Origin: Bacteroidaceae bacterium
Lineage (GTDB): Bacteria; Bacteroidota; Bacteroidia; Bacteroidales; Bacteroidaceae
NCBI GenBank assembly: GCA_024688885.1
Contig: JAILDV010000035.1
Location: forward strand, 55,034-119,033
Direction of reading: 5' to 3'
DNA: 64,000 nucleotides
The stretch's first letter is position 1. Each line of letters starts with the position of its first letter. Position numbers and translations under genes: made by a program. Under the pieces are notes generated by a model. The model ran no database searches, was not told the origin of the DNA, and saw nothing but the letters and a program-made list of their open reading frames with translations. Positions 24,475 to 32,720 of this stretch are shown piece by piece.

Positions 24475-26841
24475 TTAATTGTCACTTGTCAATTTCTTTC
24501 TAAGTGTCAGTATGTTCCTGCTTTCTCTGCGTTCGTAGTTGATGCTGTCCATGAGCTGGGTGATGAGGTGAATGCCAAGACCACCGATTGGACGTTCTTC
24601 TGCAGAGAGGGTTGTGTCCACTTCTTTACGCATGGTGGGGTCGAACGGCATTCCGCTGTCACTGATGACAAACTTGAGGCGTTTGTCGTTGGCGGCTGCC
24701 ACAATGTGAATGTCGCCAGTGGTGCCTTGTGGATAAGCGTAGTTCATCACGTTCACCACAGCCTCTTCCATCGCAAGGTTCATCTGCATGGTGGTGGCCA
24801 TATCGAAGCCTACTGCCTCACAAACGGTGTCCACAAACTCGTTGAGTTGGGGTACTTGGTCAACATCGTTAGTCAGCATGAGTTCTTGCTGGAACCGTTG
24901 ATGGTGGTCTGGTTTGATGTAGCAGATGGTGAGCATGGTCAAGTCATCGCTTTGTTCAGCATCCCCAGTGAAGGCTTGTACTGCCTCTGTCACACTATCT
25001 ATGATTTCTTTTGAGTCGAAGGCAAATGGAACGGCGTTAATCATTCGCTCTTCACCAAACAACTCATGCTCTATGTTCTCTGCTTCTGTGAGTCCGTCGG
25101 TGTAGAGGAAGATGGTGGTGCCAGGAACGATATTGGTTTCCTGTTGTGTGAATTTCCATCCGCCCATGATACCAATGGGGAGGTTGCTATCACAAGGAAG
25201 GAATACTTTCTGCTTGAGGTTATCTGCTTGATTAAGCAAGAGTGGGGCGTTGTGTCCTGCATTGCAGTAACGTAGTCGTCCTGTGGGTAAATCTAGTACT
25301 CCGATGAAAAGGGTGACGAACATGTTCAATTCGTTGTCTTCTGACATGCGGTCATTCATTTGTGTGATGATGCGGTCAGGATGTGGCTCGTGCATGGAGA
25401 GGGTTCGGAAAAGGGAACGTGCTACAGCCATGACAAGAGAGGCCGGTATGCCCTTGCCTGACACATCACCGATGCAGAAGAAGAGTTTCTCATCACGGAT
25501 GTAGAAGTCGAAGAGGTCACCACCTACAGCTTTGGCTGGGGTCTGTTGTCCGTAGATGTCGATGTCGTCACGTTCTGGATAGGGTGGAAATATCTTCGGA
25601 AGCATCGACTTCTGGATGTTGCTGGCAATCTGTAATTCTCTTTCAATGCGTCCTTTCTGCTCGTTCACCTGTTTGAGCTCATCCATCTGGAATGTGAGCG
25701 ATTTCTGCATTTTGCGGAAAGAGTTGTAGAGCCTCAACATCTCGTCTTTAGACTTAATCTTTGGCAGTTCCGCATCGAGGTTTCCGTATGCCACCTCGTT
25801 CACCGCATTGGTGAACTGCACCAAAGGCTTGGTGAGACGACGAACACCTGCTCGCAAAATAATGGCGAGCAAGATAAGCATGATCAAGATAATCACTGCC
25901 ACGATAATGCCAGCTTGGGTGGCGTTGTGGAAGAATTCCTCTGCGCTGCACACAATCGCCATGGACCAACCTGTGCGAATAACAGGCTTATAGAATATGA
26001 ATGATTGTCCTAAATGGGGTGAACGGAAACGCTTCATGTCATTCTTTCCTTCCACCATCTCGTGACCGATTTGTGCTAAGTCGTCGCTCTTCAACTTCTT
26101 TGCGGCATCGAAAATGGTCTCGCTCAGCACCGTCTTCTTGATGGGATGGGCAAGGTAGGTGCCATCTCTGGAGAGGATGAAGCAGTAGGATTGGTCGTAG
26201 TACTTCAGTGAGTCCATCATCTGTGAGAGCCAATCGAGTGATACGTCGGCAGTGACAATGGCATAGACATTACCTTCATTGTCTATCAGCGGATAACTGT
26301 AGGTGGTCATGGTTATCTCACCACCTCCCGTGTCACAATATGGTTCGCTCCAATGCCCCTTCTTCAATTGTTTAGGGGTTTGAAACCATTCCATGGTGGG
26401 GTAGTCATAGGTGGCGGTGCCCAATTGCTTGGAGATTATTTCGCCATTTTCTGCCCGATAGCTGTATGGAGAGAAATAGCGCCCTTCTTCGGGGTAATAG
26501 TTTGGCTCGAAAGCAATGGCAGACCCGACAATCATAGGGTTTGTCTCTAACATCTCACGGGTGATGCGATACATTTCCTCGTGGGGTGCATTCACATTCT
26601 TCTTGATCTCGTTGGTGTGATTCTTCACGGCTGTCTCCACCGCGATGAACACTTTGTTGATGTGCTCTTCTGCGTTTTCCAAAGCACTTGTGGCCCGCAG
26701 TTGTTCCTCGCGGAGGATGCCGTCGCGAACGAACAGGTTGGCGACAGCTGCAGTGGCCACTAAAATAATTGCTACCGTCAGAATGACCCAAAGGCTGAGA
26801 CGGGATGCGAATGATCTAAGATTCCAAAAGCGATGTTTCAT
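24475..26841 (-). CDS. Membrane sensor: Cache, HAMP, SpoIIE phosphatase and HATPase domains
   Basis: 788 residues. TM1 about 17-38, a periplasmic Cache-type sensor (AFEPNYYPEEGRYFSPYSYR, then IVTADVSLDWL), TM2 about 310-332 (IIVAVIILIMLILLAIILRA), a HAMP domain, a coiled coil, and a PP2C SpoIIE/RsbU phosphatase (GQQTPAKAVGGDLFDF, GDVSGKGIPASLVMA, LFLYTDGLTEA-type motif as IFLYTDGLTEAEN). The C-terminal 140 residues are an RsbW-like HATPase (N box AMEEAVVNVMNYAYP, G1 DSGMPFDP, G2 GGLGIHL). It thus joins the phosphatase and kinase sides of a partner switch in one chain; the STAS protein at 22308 is the likely substrate. No matching sigma factor is visible nearby. Confidence 0.88.
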   Translation of the reverse strand: MKHRFWNLRSFASRLSLWVILTVAIILVATAAVANLFVRDGILREEQLRATSALENAEEHINKVFIAVETAVKNHTNEIKKNVNAPHEEMYRITREMLETNPMIVGSAIAFEPNYYPEEGRYFSPYSYRAENGEIISKQLGTATYDYPTMEWFQTPKQLKKGHWSEPYCDTGGGEITMTTYSYPLIDNEGNVYAIVTADVSLDWLSQMMDSLKYYDQSYCFILSRDGTYLAHPIKKTVLSETIFDAAKKLKSDDLAQIGHEMVEGKNDMKRFRSPHLGQSFIFYKPVIRTGWSMAIVCSAEEFFHNATQAGIIVAVIILIMLILLAIILRAGVRRLTKPLVQFTNAVNEVAYGNLDAELPKIKSKDEMLRLYNSFRKMQKSLTFQMDELKQVNEQKGRIERELQIASNIQKSMLPKIFPPYPERDDIDIYGQQTPAKAVGGDLFDFYIRDEKLFFCIGDVSGKGIPASLVMAVARSLFRTLSMHEPHPDRIITQMNDRMSEDNELNMFVTLFIGVLDLPTGRLRYCNAGHNAPLLLNQADNLKQKVFLPCDSNLPIGIMGGWKFTQQETNIVPGTTIFLYTDGLTEAENIEHELFGEERMINAVPFAFDSKEIIDSVTEAVQAFTGDAEQSDDLTMLTICYIKPDHHQRFQQELMLTNDVDQVPQLNEFVDTVCEAVGFDMATTMQMNLAMEEAVVNVMNYAYPQGTTGDIHIVAAANDKRLKFVISDSGMPFDPTMRKEVDTTLSAEERPIGGLGIHLITQLMDSINYERRESRNILTLRKKLTSDN

Positions 26842-26855
26842 TTCATTAGAGGTTA

Positions 26856-27452
26856 CTATGGCGTTTGATTTATTTCGGGTAGATATCGACTTTCTTCAGT
26901 TGACCAACGGAAGGTGTTGGTAGCAGAAAAGGGCTCCTGCGGCTGATTGCTGCCATCGGTGCTAAGCATGAAGGGAGCATTGGTGGTTGTTACAGTCAAT
27001 CGGTTGGTTGTTTTGTCGACTGTGACCTTGCGGAAATTGTTGATAGGAGGCAGGGTGTAGTAATCAAATGTGCGCAAGGGCTCCCAATCAGTCGAGTAGA
27101 AAGCGACAGAGGAATCAGGAACGTCGTCGCAGAAGATTGTGCTGATGACCATGATGATTCGTGTACCGTCCTTCTTCGTGAGCATCTTCATTTCTTTTTC
27201 TGAGTTTTTGGAGATGATGAGGTGGGCATAGTCATCTGTTAGTTCTTCCATTGTTGAGAAGGTGCGGAAGAGGTTGCGTGTCTGCATGGTCTTGTTGTTC
27301 TTTTGATTGTCAACAATCTCCAAACGGTTATATTCTGACAAGATGGGACACACCTCTTGAGGCATCTTAAGGAAGAGGTCTTTGAGTGACTGTGCGTGAG
27401 TTGTCTCACATAAAAAGCACAGAAAGCATAGAAATATAGATGTTATTTTCAT
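26856..27452 (-). CDS. DUF3256 family exported protein
   Basis: Start at 27452 (MKITSIFLCFLCFLCETTHAQS) gives a signal peptide; an upstream codon at 27473 is less likely. The mature region begins SLKDLFLKMPQEVCPILSEYNRLEIVD, the typical DUF3256 opening in which the protein ends by describing a substrate-like beta fold (YYTLPPINNFRKVTVDKTTN). Function is unknown. It is 14 bases upstream of the sensor-phosphatase and 37 after the ABC permease, so it is probably co-transcribed. Confidence 0.75.
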   Translation of the reverse strand: MKITSIFLCFLCFLCETTHAQSLKDLFLKMPQEVCPILSEYNRLEIVDNQKNNKTMQTRNLFRTFSTMEELTDDYAHLIISKNSEKEMKMLTKKDGTRIIMVISTIFCDDVPDSSVAFYSTDWEPLRTFDYYTLPPINNFRKVTVDKTTNRLTVTTTNAPFMLSTDGSNQPQEPFSATNTFRWSTEESRYLPEINQTP

Positions 27453-27489
27453 ATTGCCGGATTTGAAAAACACTTAGCGTGCGGACTGA

Positions 27490-28716
27490 TTATTCATGTC
27501 GGATAGCCTCTATCGGATCCATATTAGCTGCTTTTCGGGCTGGAATGTAACCGAAGATGATACCAATGAATGTGCAGACAGCGAAGGACACATAGATGGA
27601 CCATGCTGGAATGCTGGACGGCATACCCATCAGTGGAACGACAAAGTTGCTGACAAGTCCTCCTAATAATATTCCCAGTAGTCCGCCTGTCAGTGAGATA
27701 AGCACAGACTCAATAAGGAATTGTAGTGATATGACTAAACCTGTAGCTCCGACTGCCATACGCAAACCAATCTCCTTGGTTCGTTCGGTTACAGACACGA
27801 GCATGATGTTCATGATGCCAATACCTGCTACAAGCAGGGAGAAGGCAGCTGCCACAACAAGGATGATAGTGACGGTGTCCATAGTGGATGACATGGTTTC
27901 CATCATCTCTGCTTGTGAACGGATGGTGAAGTCATCCACCGCATCAGCTTTCAGTTTATGGTTGCTACGCAGAATTTGTGTAAGTTCCTCGATGGCTGCA
28001 TCGGACAGTTCCTCTGTGAGCGCAGAGCAGACAATGGAGGAGAAGTAGGTTTGGGCAGCAATGCGCTTCATCACACATGTATAGGGTGCAATGATCACAT
28101 TATCTTGGTCCATACCCCAAGAATTATACCCTTTACTCTCCAGAACACCGATGATACGCAAAGGGATGGACTTGAAACGGATATTCTTACCGATGGCTTC
28201 CGCTTCCTTGCCTTCACCGAAAAGCTCCTTGACGATGGTTGTTCCAACAACACATACTTTGGAGGCTTTGCGAATGTCTTCCTCTGTGAAATTGGTGCCT
28301 TCTTCCAACTCCCATTGCTTGATGTCAAGGTATTCAGTAGATTCACCATACACGGTGCTGTTCGTGTTGTTATTACCATATATGACTTGACCGCCAGATG
28401 TAACTTCTGGAGATACATAGCTGACGAACTTCTTTTCGTCAATAATGCGCTGGTAGTCAGCCATCTTGAGAGTTTGCATGGCAGAAGGGTCTTGACGTAC
28501 ACCACCACGCCTGTCGGCTCCCGGACGAATGGTGAGTAGATTGGTGCCCATCGTGGAGAGTTCTTGACGGATGCTCTCTTTTGAACCCTGTCCGATGGAC
28601 ATCATGATGATGACAGCTGCCACACCGATGATGATACCGAGCATGGAGAGAAACGAACGCATCTTGTTGTTCGCCACTGCATTGATGCTGACTTTGAACA
28701 GATTTAATATATTCAT
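27490..28716 (-). CDS. MacB-like ABC transporter permease
   Basis: 408 residues: TM1 (MRSFLSMLGIIIGVAAVIIM), a large periplasmic MacB_PCD domain (about 45-270), and the FtsX domain with three helices (ILVVAAAFSLLVAGIGIMNIMLVSV, then the ERTKEIGLRMAVGA signature). Mechanotransmission-type ABC exporters of this shape work with a MacA adaptor and TolC. It is 3 bases after the ATPase gene, and MacA and TolC genes lie upstream in the same run, so the full tripartite pump is encoded here. Substrate unknown (drug, peptide or lipid). Confidence 0.9.
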   Translation of the reverse strand: MNILNLFKVSINAVANNKMRSFLSMLGIIIGVAAVIIMMSIGQGSKESIRQELSTMGTNLLTIRPGADRRGGVRQDPSAMQTLKMADYQRIIDEKKFVSYVSPEVTSGGQVIYGNNNTNSTVYGESTEYLDIKQWELEEGTNFTEEDIRKASKVCVVGTTIVKELFGEGKEAEAIGKNIRFKSIPLRIIGVLESKGYNSWGMDQDNVIIAPYTCVMKRIAAQTYFSSIVCSALTEELSDAAIEELTQILRSNHKLKADAVDDFTIRSQAEMMETMSSTMDTVTIILVVAAAFSLLVAGIGIMNIMLVSVTERTKEIGLRMAVGATGLVISLQFLIESVLISLTGGLLGILLGGLVSNFVVPLMGMPSSIPAWSIYVSFAVCTFIGIIFGYIPARKAANMDPIEAIRHE

Positions 28717-28719
28717 AAT

Positions 28720-29484
28720 TTAGTCGTCTTGTGGTTTGGGCAGGGCTGCAAGTGCTTCAGCTGCCGACTTGATGTTAGGGTTGATGGTGTCCTCGCGAAT
28801 TTTACCGTCGCGCAGGTTGATGTTACGTGAGGCGAAGGATGCGATTTCCGGGTTGTGGGTCACGAAGATGATGGTGTGTCCCTCCCGATGCAGTTTTTGA
28901 AATAGCACCAGCATCTCAAATGAAGTGCGTGTGTCAAGGTTACCGGTTGCTTCGTCTGCGAGGAGCACAGCGGGGTTGTTGACCAATGCACGGGCGATGG
29001 CGACACGTTGCATCTGACCACCTGACATTTGATTGCTCTTGTGGTCGAGCCGGTCACCTAACCCCACTTCCTGCAAGGCTTTGATGGCAGCCTCCCGTCG
29101 TTGCTTAGCAGAGTACTTGTTGTTGTACATCAATGGCAACTCCACATTCTCTACAGCTGTTGTTTTCGCCAACAGGTTATAGTTCTGGAACACGAAACCA
29201 ATTTTGCGGTTGCGTAATTTAGCTCGTTGGTTCTTTGACATCTTGCGGACTGGTGTGCCGTCGAGATAATATTCGCCAGAAGTGGGTGTGTCGAGGCATC
29301 CCAATTGATTAAGCAGGGTCGATTTGCCAGAACCTGACGTTCCTTGTATGGTCACGAACTCGCCTTCGTAAATTTTGAAGCTGACGCCACGCAAGGCTTT
29401 CACAGTCTCAGAGCCGACTTGAAAGTAGCGCTTCACATTGTCGAGTTCAATGACAACTTTACGATTGTCTTTCTGTTCGTTCAT
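28720..29484 (-). CDS. MacB/LolD-type ABC transporter ATPase
   Basis: 254 residues. Walker A GTSGSGKSTLLNQ, Q-loop VFQNYNLL, signature MSGGQMQRVAIARAL, Walker B VLLADEATGNLD and H-switch VTHNPEIA are all intact. In E. coli MacB the ATPase and permease are fused; here they are separate genes 3 bases apart, the usual state in Bacteroidota. The C-terminal tail (NPNIKSAAEALAALPKPQDD) is a short extension without a known role. Confidence 0.93.
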   Translation of the reverse strand: MNEQKDNRKVVIELDNVKRYFQVGSETVKALRGVSFKIYEGEFVTIQGTSGSGKSTLLNQLGCLDTPTSGEYYLDGTPVRKMSKNQRAKLRNRKIGFVFQNYNLLAKTTAVENVELPLMYNNKYSAKQRREAAIKALQEVGLGDRLDHKSNQMSGGQMQRVAIARALVNNPAVLLADEATGNLDTRTSFEMLVLFQKLHREGHTIIFVTHNPEIASFASRNINLRDGKIREDTINPNIKSAAEALAALPKPQDD

Positions 29485-29507
29485 CTTCCAATCTTTCTGT
29501 TCGTTTA

Positions 29508-30764
29508 TTATCTTGGGAAATTGCCACCACCGGGTCTGCCACCACCTGCACCAGGAGCACCGGCACCACCAGCGCCTGGACCACTCTGTGCACCACCTGC
29601 ACCAGGAGCGCCTCCACGGTTTCTGTTACCACCTGGACGTGGCATGAATGGGTTGGATGTTGCTGGCCCTTCTGATTCTTCCTTGCCACCAATGATTTCG
29701 AAATCAGTGAGCACCTCTGTGCCAGCCTTGACACCAGACAATATTTCTGTGAGCATGCCATTGCTGATGCCGGTCTCCACTTTGTGTGCCTTGAAGACAT
29801 CGCCTTCCTTTGTCCACACTTTGAAGGGAGACTGCACATCCTCTACTGTTTCACCTTCCTGCAAGAGGGCTTCGTTAGGAGTGAAGCGCAGCGCACGAGC
29901 TGGAACAGCCAATACACCATTCTTTTCCATTGTGTAGATGGTTACATTGGCAGTAAGTCCTGGCTTCAGTTTCAGTTGGTCGTTCGGAGCGGAGATGACC
30001 ACCTCGTATGTGACCACATTGCTCTCGGTCGTGGCTTGCTGACGTACCTGAGTGACTGCACCTTCGAAGATGTCATCTGGGTAGGCATCCACTGTGAATG
30101 TGACGCGCTGTCCTTCTTTCACACCACCGATATCAGCCTCGTCAATGTCGGCAATTACACGCATGTCTGTCAAGTCCTGTGCAATGATGAAGAGGGTAGG
30201 GGTAGTCATAGCTGAAGCCACCGTCTGTCCTTCTTCCACTTCTTTAGAGAGCACTACGCCATCGATAGGCGATGTGATGGTGGCATAGCCAAGGTTGGTT
30301 TGTGCTTCAGTCACATTTTGCTGTTGCACCTTCACTTGCTGCACTGCCTGCTCATAGTTGAGCTTGGCATTTTCATAATCGTTGGCTGAAACAAGTCCTT
30401 TGTCGTAAAGTGTTTTATATCGCTTATAATTGGCTGATTGATAGCTGAGTGAAGACTGCGCGTTAGAGAGATTGCTCTGCGCCGAAGCCAATTTTGAGAG
30501 GAGATTGGTCTTGTCAAGTTCGGCAATAATCTGACCACGATGCACTTCGGAGTTGTAATCCACATAGATGCGGTCAATGATACCAGACACCTGCGTACCG
30601 ACTTCCACCTCTGTGACAGGTTCAATAGTACCTGTAGCTGTAATGCTGGTGGTAATGTTCTGCTTTTCCACAGGAGCTGTAGAATAGATAACCTTGGGAG
30701 CTTCGTTACATGCAACAAAGGTGGTTGCAATAATGAGCGTTGAGAGTATATTGTTTGTTTTCAT
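29508..30764 (-). CDS. MacA/HlyD-type periplasmic adaptor, probable lipoprotein
   Basis: 418 residues. The signal peptide ends FVAC (Cys19), so it is probably lipid anchored. Then come the lipoyl half (VEVGTQVSGIIDRIYVDYNSEVHRGQ), a coiled-coil hairpin (about 85-170), the second lipoyl half (ITSPIDGVVLSKEVEEGQTV) and beta-barrel and membrane-proximal domains. The last 40 residues are a Gly/Pro/Ala/Arg-rich disordered tail (GAPGAGGAQSGPGAGGAG), which many Bacteroidota MacA homologues also carry. It bridges the permease and the TolC channel, whose gene is 36 bases upstream. Confidence 0.9.
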   Translation of the reverse strand: MKTNNILSTLIIATTFVACNEAPKVIYSTAPVEKQNITTSITATGTIEPVTEVEVGTQVSGIIDRIYVDYNSEVHRGQIIAELDKTNLLSKLASAQSNLSNAQSSLSYQSANYKRYKTLYDKGLVSANDYENAKLNYEQAVQQVKVQQQNVTEAQTNLGYATITSPIDGVVLSKEVEEGQTVASAMTTPTLFIIAQDLTDMRVIADIDEADIGGVKEGQRVTFTVDAYPDDIFEGAVTQVRQQATTESNVVTYEVVISAPNDQLKLKPGLTANVTIYTMEKNGVLAVPARALRFTPNEALLQEGETVEDVQSPFKVWTKEGDVFKAHKVETGISNGMLTEILSGVKAGTEVLTDFEIIGGKEESEGPATSNPFMPRPGGNRNRGGAPGAGGAQSGPGAGGAGAPGAGGGRPGGGNFPR

Positions 30765-30800
30765 TGCTGATAAGAATAATAAATGGTCAATAATGAATGA

Positions 30801-32141
30801 TTATAATTTAATGTTCTCCCCTGCATAAAAGTTTAGCATGGCGGCATTGAGCAGTGCAGTGTATTTGGTTTGCAACAATTGCTGCTCGGCCTGTAGCAGG
30901 TTGTTCTTACCCGTAGTCAGTTCTACGATGTTTTTGAGTCCAAGGTTGAATTGCTCACTGACGAGGTCGTAGCTTTCCTGCATACTCTTCACGTTGTTAC
31001 GGGCAGAGATGAACTGCTGTTGCGATGTCGTGGCATTCAGCCAATAATTTTCAATAGTGGAGTAGAGCTGTTTCTGCTGTTCTTGCAAATTCAGTTCGCT
31101 GGTCTGCAAGGCGTACTTAGCTTTGCGGATGTTAGTGCGTGTTTGGTGATTATCCACGATCGGTATAGATACAGACAGACCTAATGAGTTGTTCATGTTG
31201 GTTTTAACCTGCTTGAAGAAGTCTGTGTCTTGACCAGATGAGTTGCTCGAACCGATACCAGCCGTCAATGAAACGGTGGGCTTATAGCCGGCACGAGCTG
31301 AATGAATGGCAATTTCAGATGACTCGATGTTCAACTTTCCTGACTGTATTTCAGGACGGTTTTCAAGCGCTGCGTTATATACGGCTTGTTCATTGGGAAT
31401 CATTGCCAGCACTTGTGCGTCAGACACTTCGGGGATGGCGATGTCGAACGTCTCGTCGTCGTGAATCTCCAGAAGTTGCTTCAGTTGCAGTTTGTAATTG
31501 GCAAGTTGAGATTGGGCAGACACCAACGAATACTCGTCTTGGCTCACTTGCGCCTCTAATTGCACAAGGTCAACACGAGCAAGGCTGCCCACCTCCACCA
31601 TGGTCTTAGCACGATCTCGTTGCATCATGCTTGACTTGATGATTTCTCTGCACACATTGACAGCCTCAGTTTCATAAAGAATCTGAACGTACAATTGCGC
31701 AATCTGTTCTTGAATGGTGTTAGCCTGTTGCTCGATGCCCAGTTCCGCAATCTTCTCTGTAAGTTTGTTCTGCTTGATGGTGTTTGTGTTTCGGTTTCCG
31801 TTCCACACAGTCCAGTTGGCATTGATGCCATAGGAACCATTGTAGGATACCGTGTTACTGTTGGTGGTCATTGTTCCACCTGCAAGGTTGATAGTCGTTT
31901 CGGCGAATGGACGCCACGAAGCATTTTGGTTTGTGCTGAACGACACGGAGGGAAATAGAGCTGCTTTGCTCTGCAATACGTCCTCATGGTCGGAAGCTGC
32001 TGTTATCCTTTTCTGTTGCAGTTGGATGTTGTTGGCAAGAGCATAATCCAGACATTCTTGCAGTGTCCAGACCTTTTGCCCCCATGCCATGCCGCCGCTC
32101 AGCAACATCGATAAAGCAGTTATAAAGTGTTTAGTGCTCAT
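30801..32141 (-). CDS. TolC-family outer-membrane efflux protein
   Basis: Start at 32141 (MSTKHFITALSMLLSGGMAWGQ) gives a signal peptide; the frame extends to 32222 but would run toward the RNase P RNA gene and adds unlikely residues. The 446-residue product has the two OEP repeats: WTLQECLDYALANNIQLQQ opens the first, and QAVYNAALENRPEIQSGKLN the second. Helices have the long amphipathic pattern of TolC tunnels. It is first in the pump operon (tolC, macA, ATPase, permease). Confidence 0.9.
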   Translation of the reverse strand: MSTKHFITALSMLLSGGMAWGQKVWTLQECLDYALANNIQLQQKRITAASDHEDVLQSKAALFPSVSFSTNQNASWRPFAETTINLAGGTMTTNSNTVSYNGSYGINANWTVWNGNRNTNTIKQNKLTEKIAELGIEQQANTIQEQIAQLYVQILYETEAVNVCREIIKSSMMQRDRAKTMVEVGSLARVDLVQLEAQVSQDEYSLVSAQSQLANYKLQLKQLLEIHDDETFDIAIPEVSDAQVLAMIPNEQAVYNAALENRPEIQSGKLNIESSEIAIHSARAGYKPTVSLTAGIGSSNSSGQDTDFFKQVKTNMNNSLGLSVSIPIVDNHQTRTNIRKAKYALQTSELNLQEQQKQLYSTIENYWLNATTSQQQFISARNNVKSMQESYDLVSEQFNLGLKNIVELTTGKNNLLQAEQQLLQTKYTALLNAAMLNFYAGENIKL

Positions 32142-32186
32142 TGATGATAATATAGATGGATAATAAATATTTAGTTCACAAAAAAA

Positions 32187-32603
32187 GCAGTCGGACTGTA
32201 AGCCGGGTTTTGTACGTGTCAACAGATGGCTGATGGCACGTGTCTGTCATTTATCTACTCCATGAGTCACCCCATGGCTCTAGCGTTCTACCCTCCACCG
32301 CATGAGCCCCGGCCCTGTTGCATTGCTGCTCAGACCTTCGTCAACTTGAGCGGGCGACCCTCTGTCGGGTGGTTTACATGAACTTGCAGCTCCCAAGATG
32401 CACAGCCGACATGTCACCATGCCGCTGGTGAGCTCTTACCTCACCTTCTCACCATTTCAGCCGAAGCTGTTGTTATTTTCTTCTGCATTACTCAACCCTC
32501 GCGGACTGCTTCCGTATTAAGAAGTGGGATGCCCTATGCTGCCCGGACTTTCCTCTTGAGTCCCCGAAGGGGCTTCCAGCGACAGACCGTCCGGCTGCTT
32601 TCA
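32187..32603 (-). ncRNA. rnpB: RNase P RNA, bacterial class A
   Basis: On the minus strand the 5' end starts near 32603 with GAAAGCAGCCGGACGGTCTG and has the conserved CR-I block GAGGAAAGTCCGGGCA (about 32541-32560); the 3' end has ACAAAACCCGGCTTACAG and pairs its GTCCGACTGC with the 5' GCAGCCGGAC to close P1. The P4-forming halves, GAGGAAAGTCCGGGC and the AGA-rich 3' block, are in the expected order. The length of about 417 nt is in range. A T run follows the 3' end on this strand. Confidence 0.95.
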
Positions 32604-32608
32604 ACTTG

Positions 32609-32616
32609 CAAAGTTA
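32609..32616 (-). promoter_or_regulatory. -7 box of rnpB
   Basis: TAACTTTG on the minus strand, ending 6 bases before the predicted RNA 5' end, which agrees with the usual spacing. T-rich DNA with TTTTTTTG lies at the -33 position. Confidence 0.65.
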
Positions 32617-32720
32617 ATCAAAAATGTGACAAAAAAAGGCAAACCATGGAAAAATGGCTTGTCTTTTTAAGTTTTTTTGTATGAAAGAGTTCGGTTTTGC
32701 CTCAAAACACATGAAAAGCG

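Noticed and set aside
32142..32222. Upstream extension of the TolC gene
   Set aside because: It lacks a family match and runs into the RNase P RNA 3' end; the ATG at 32141 gives a proper signal peptide.
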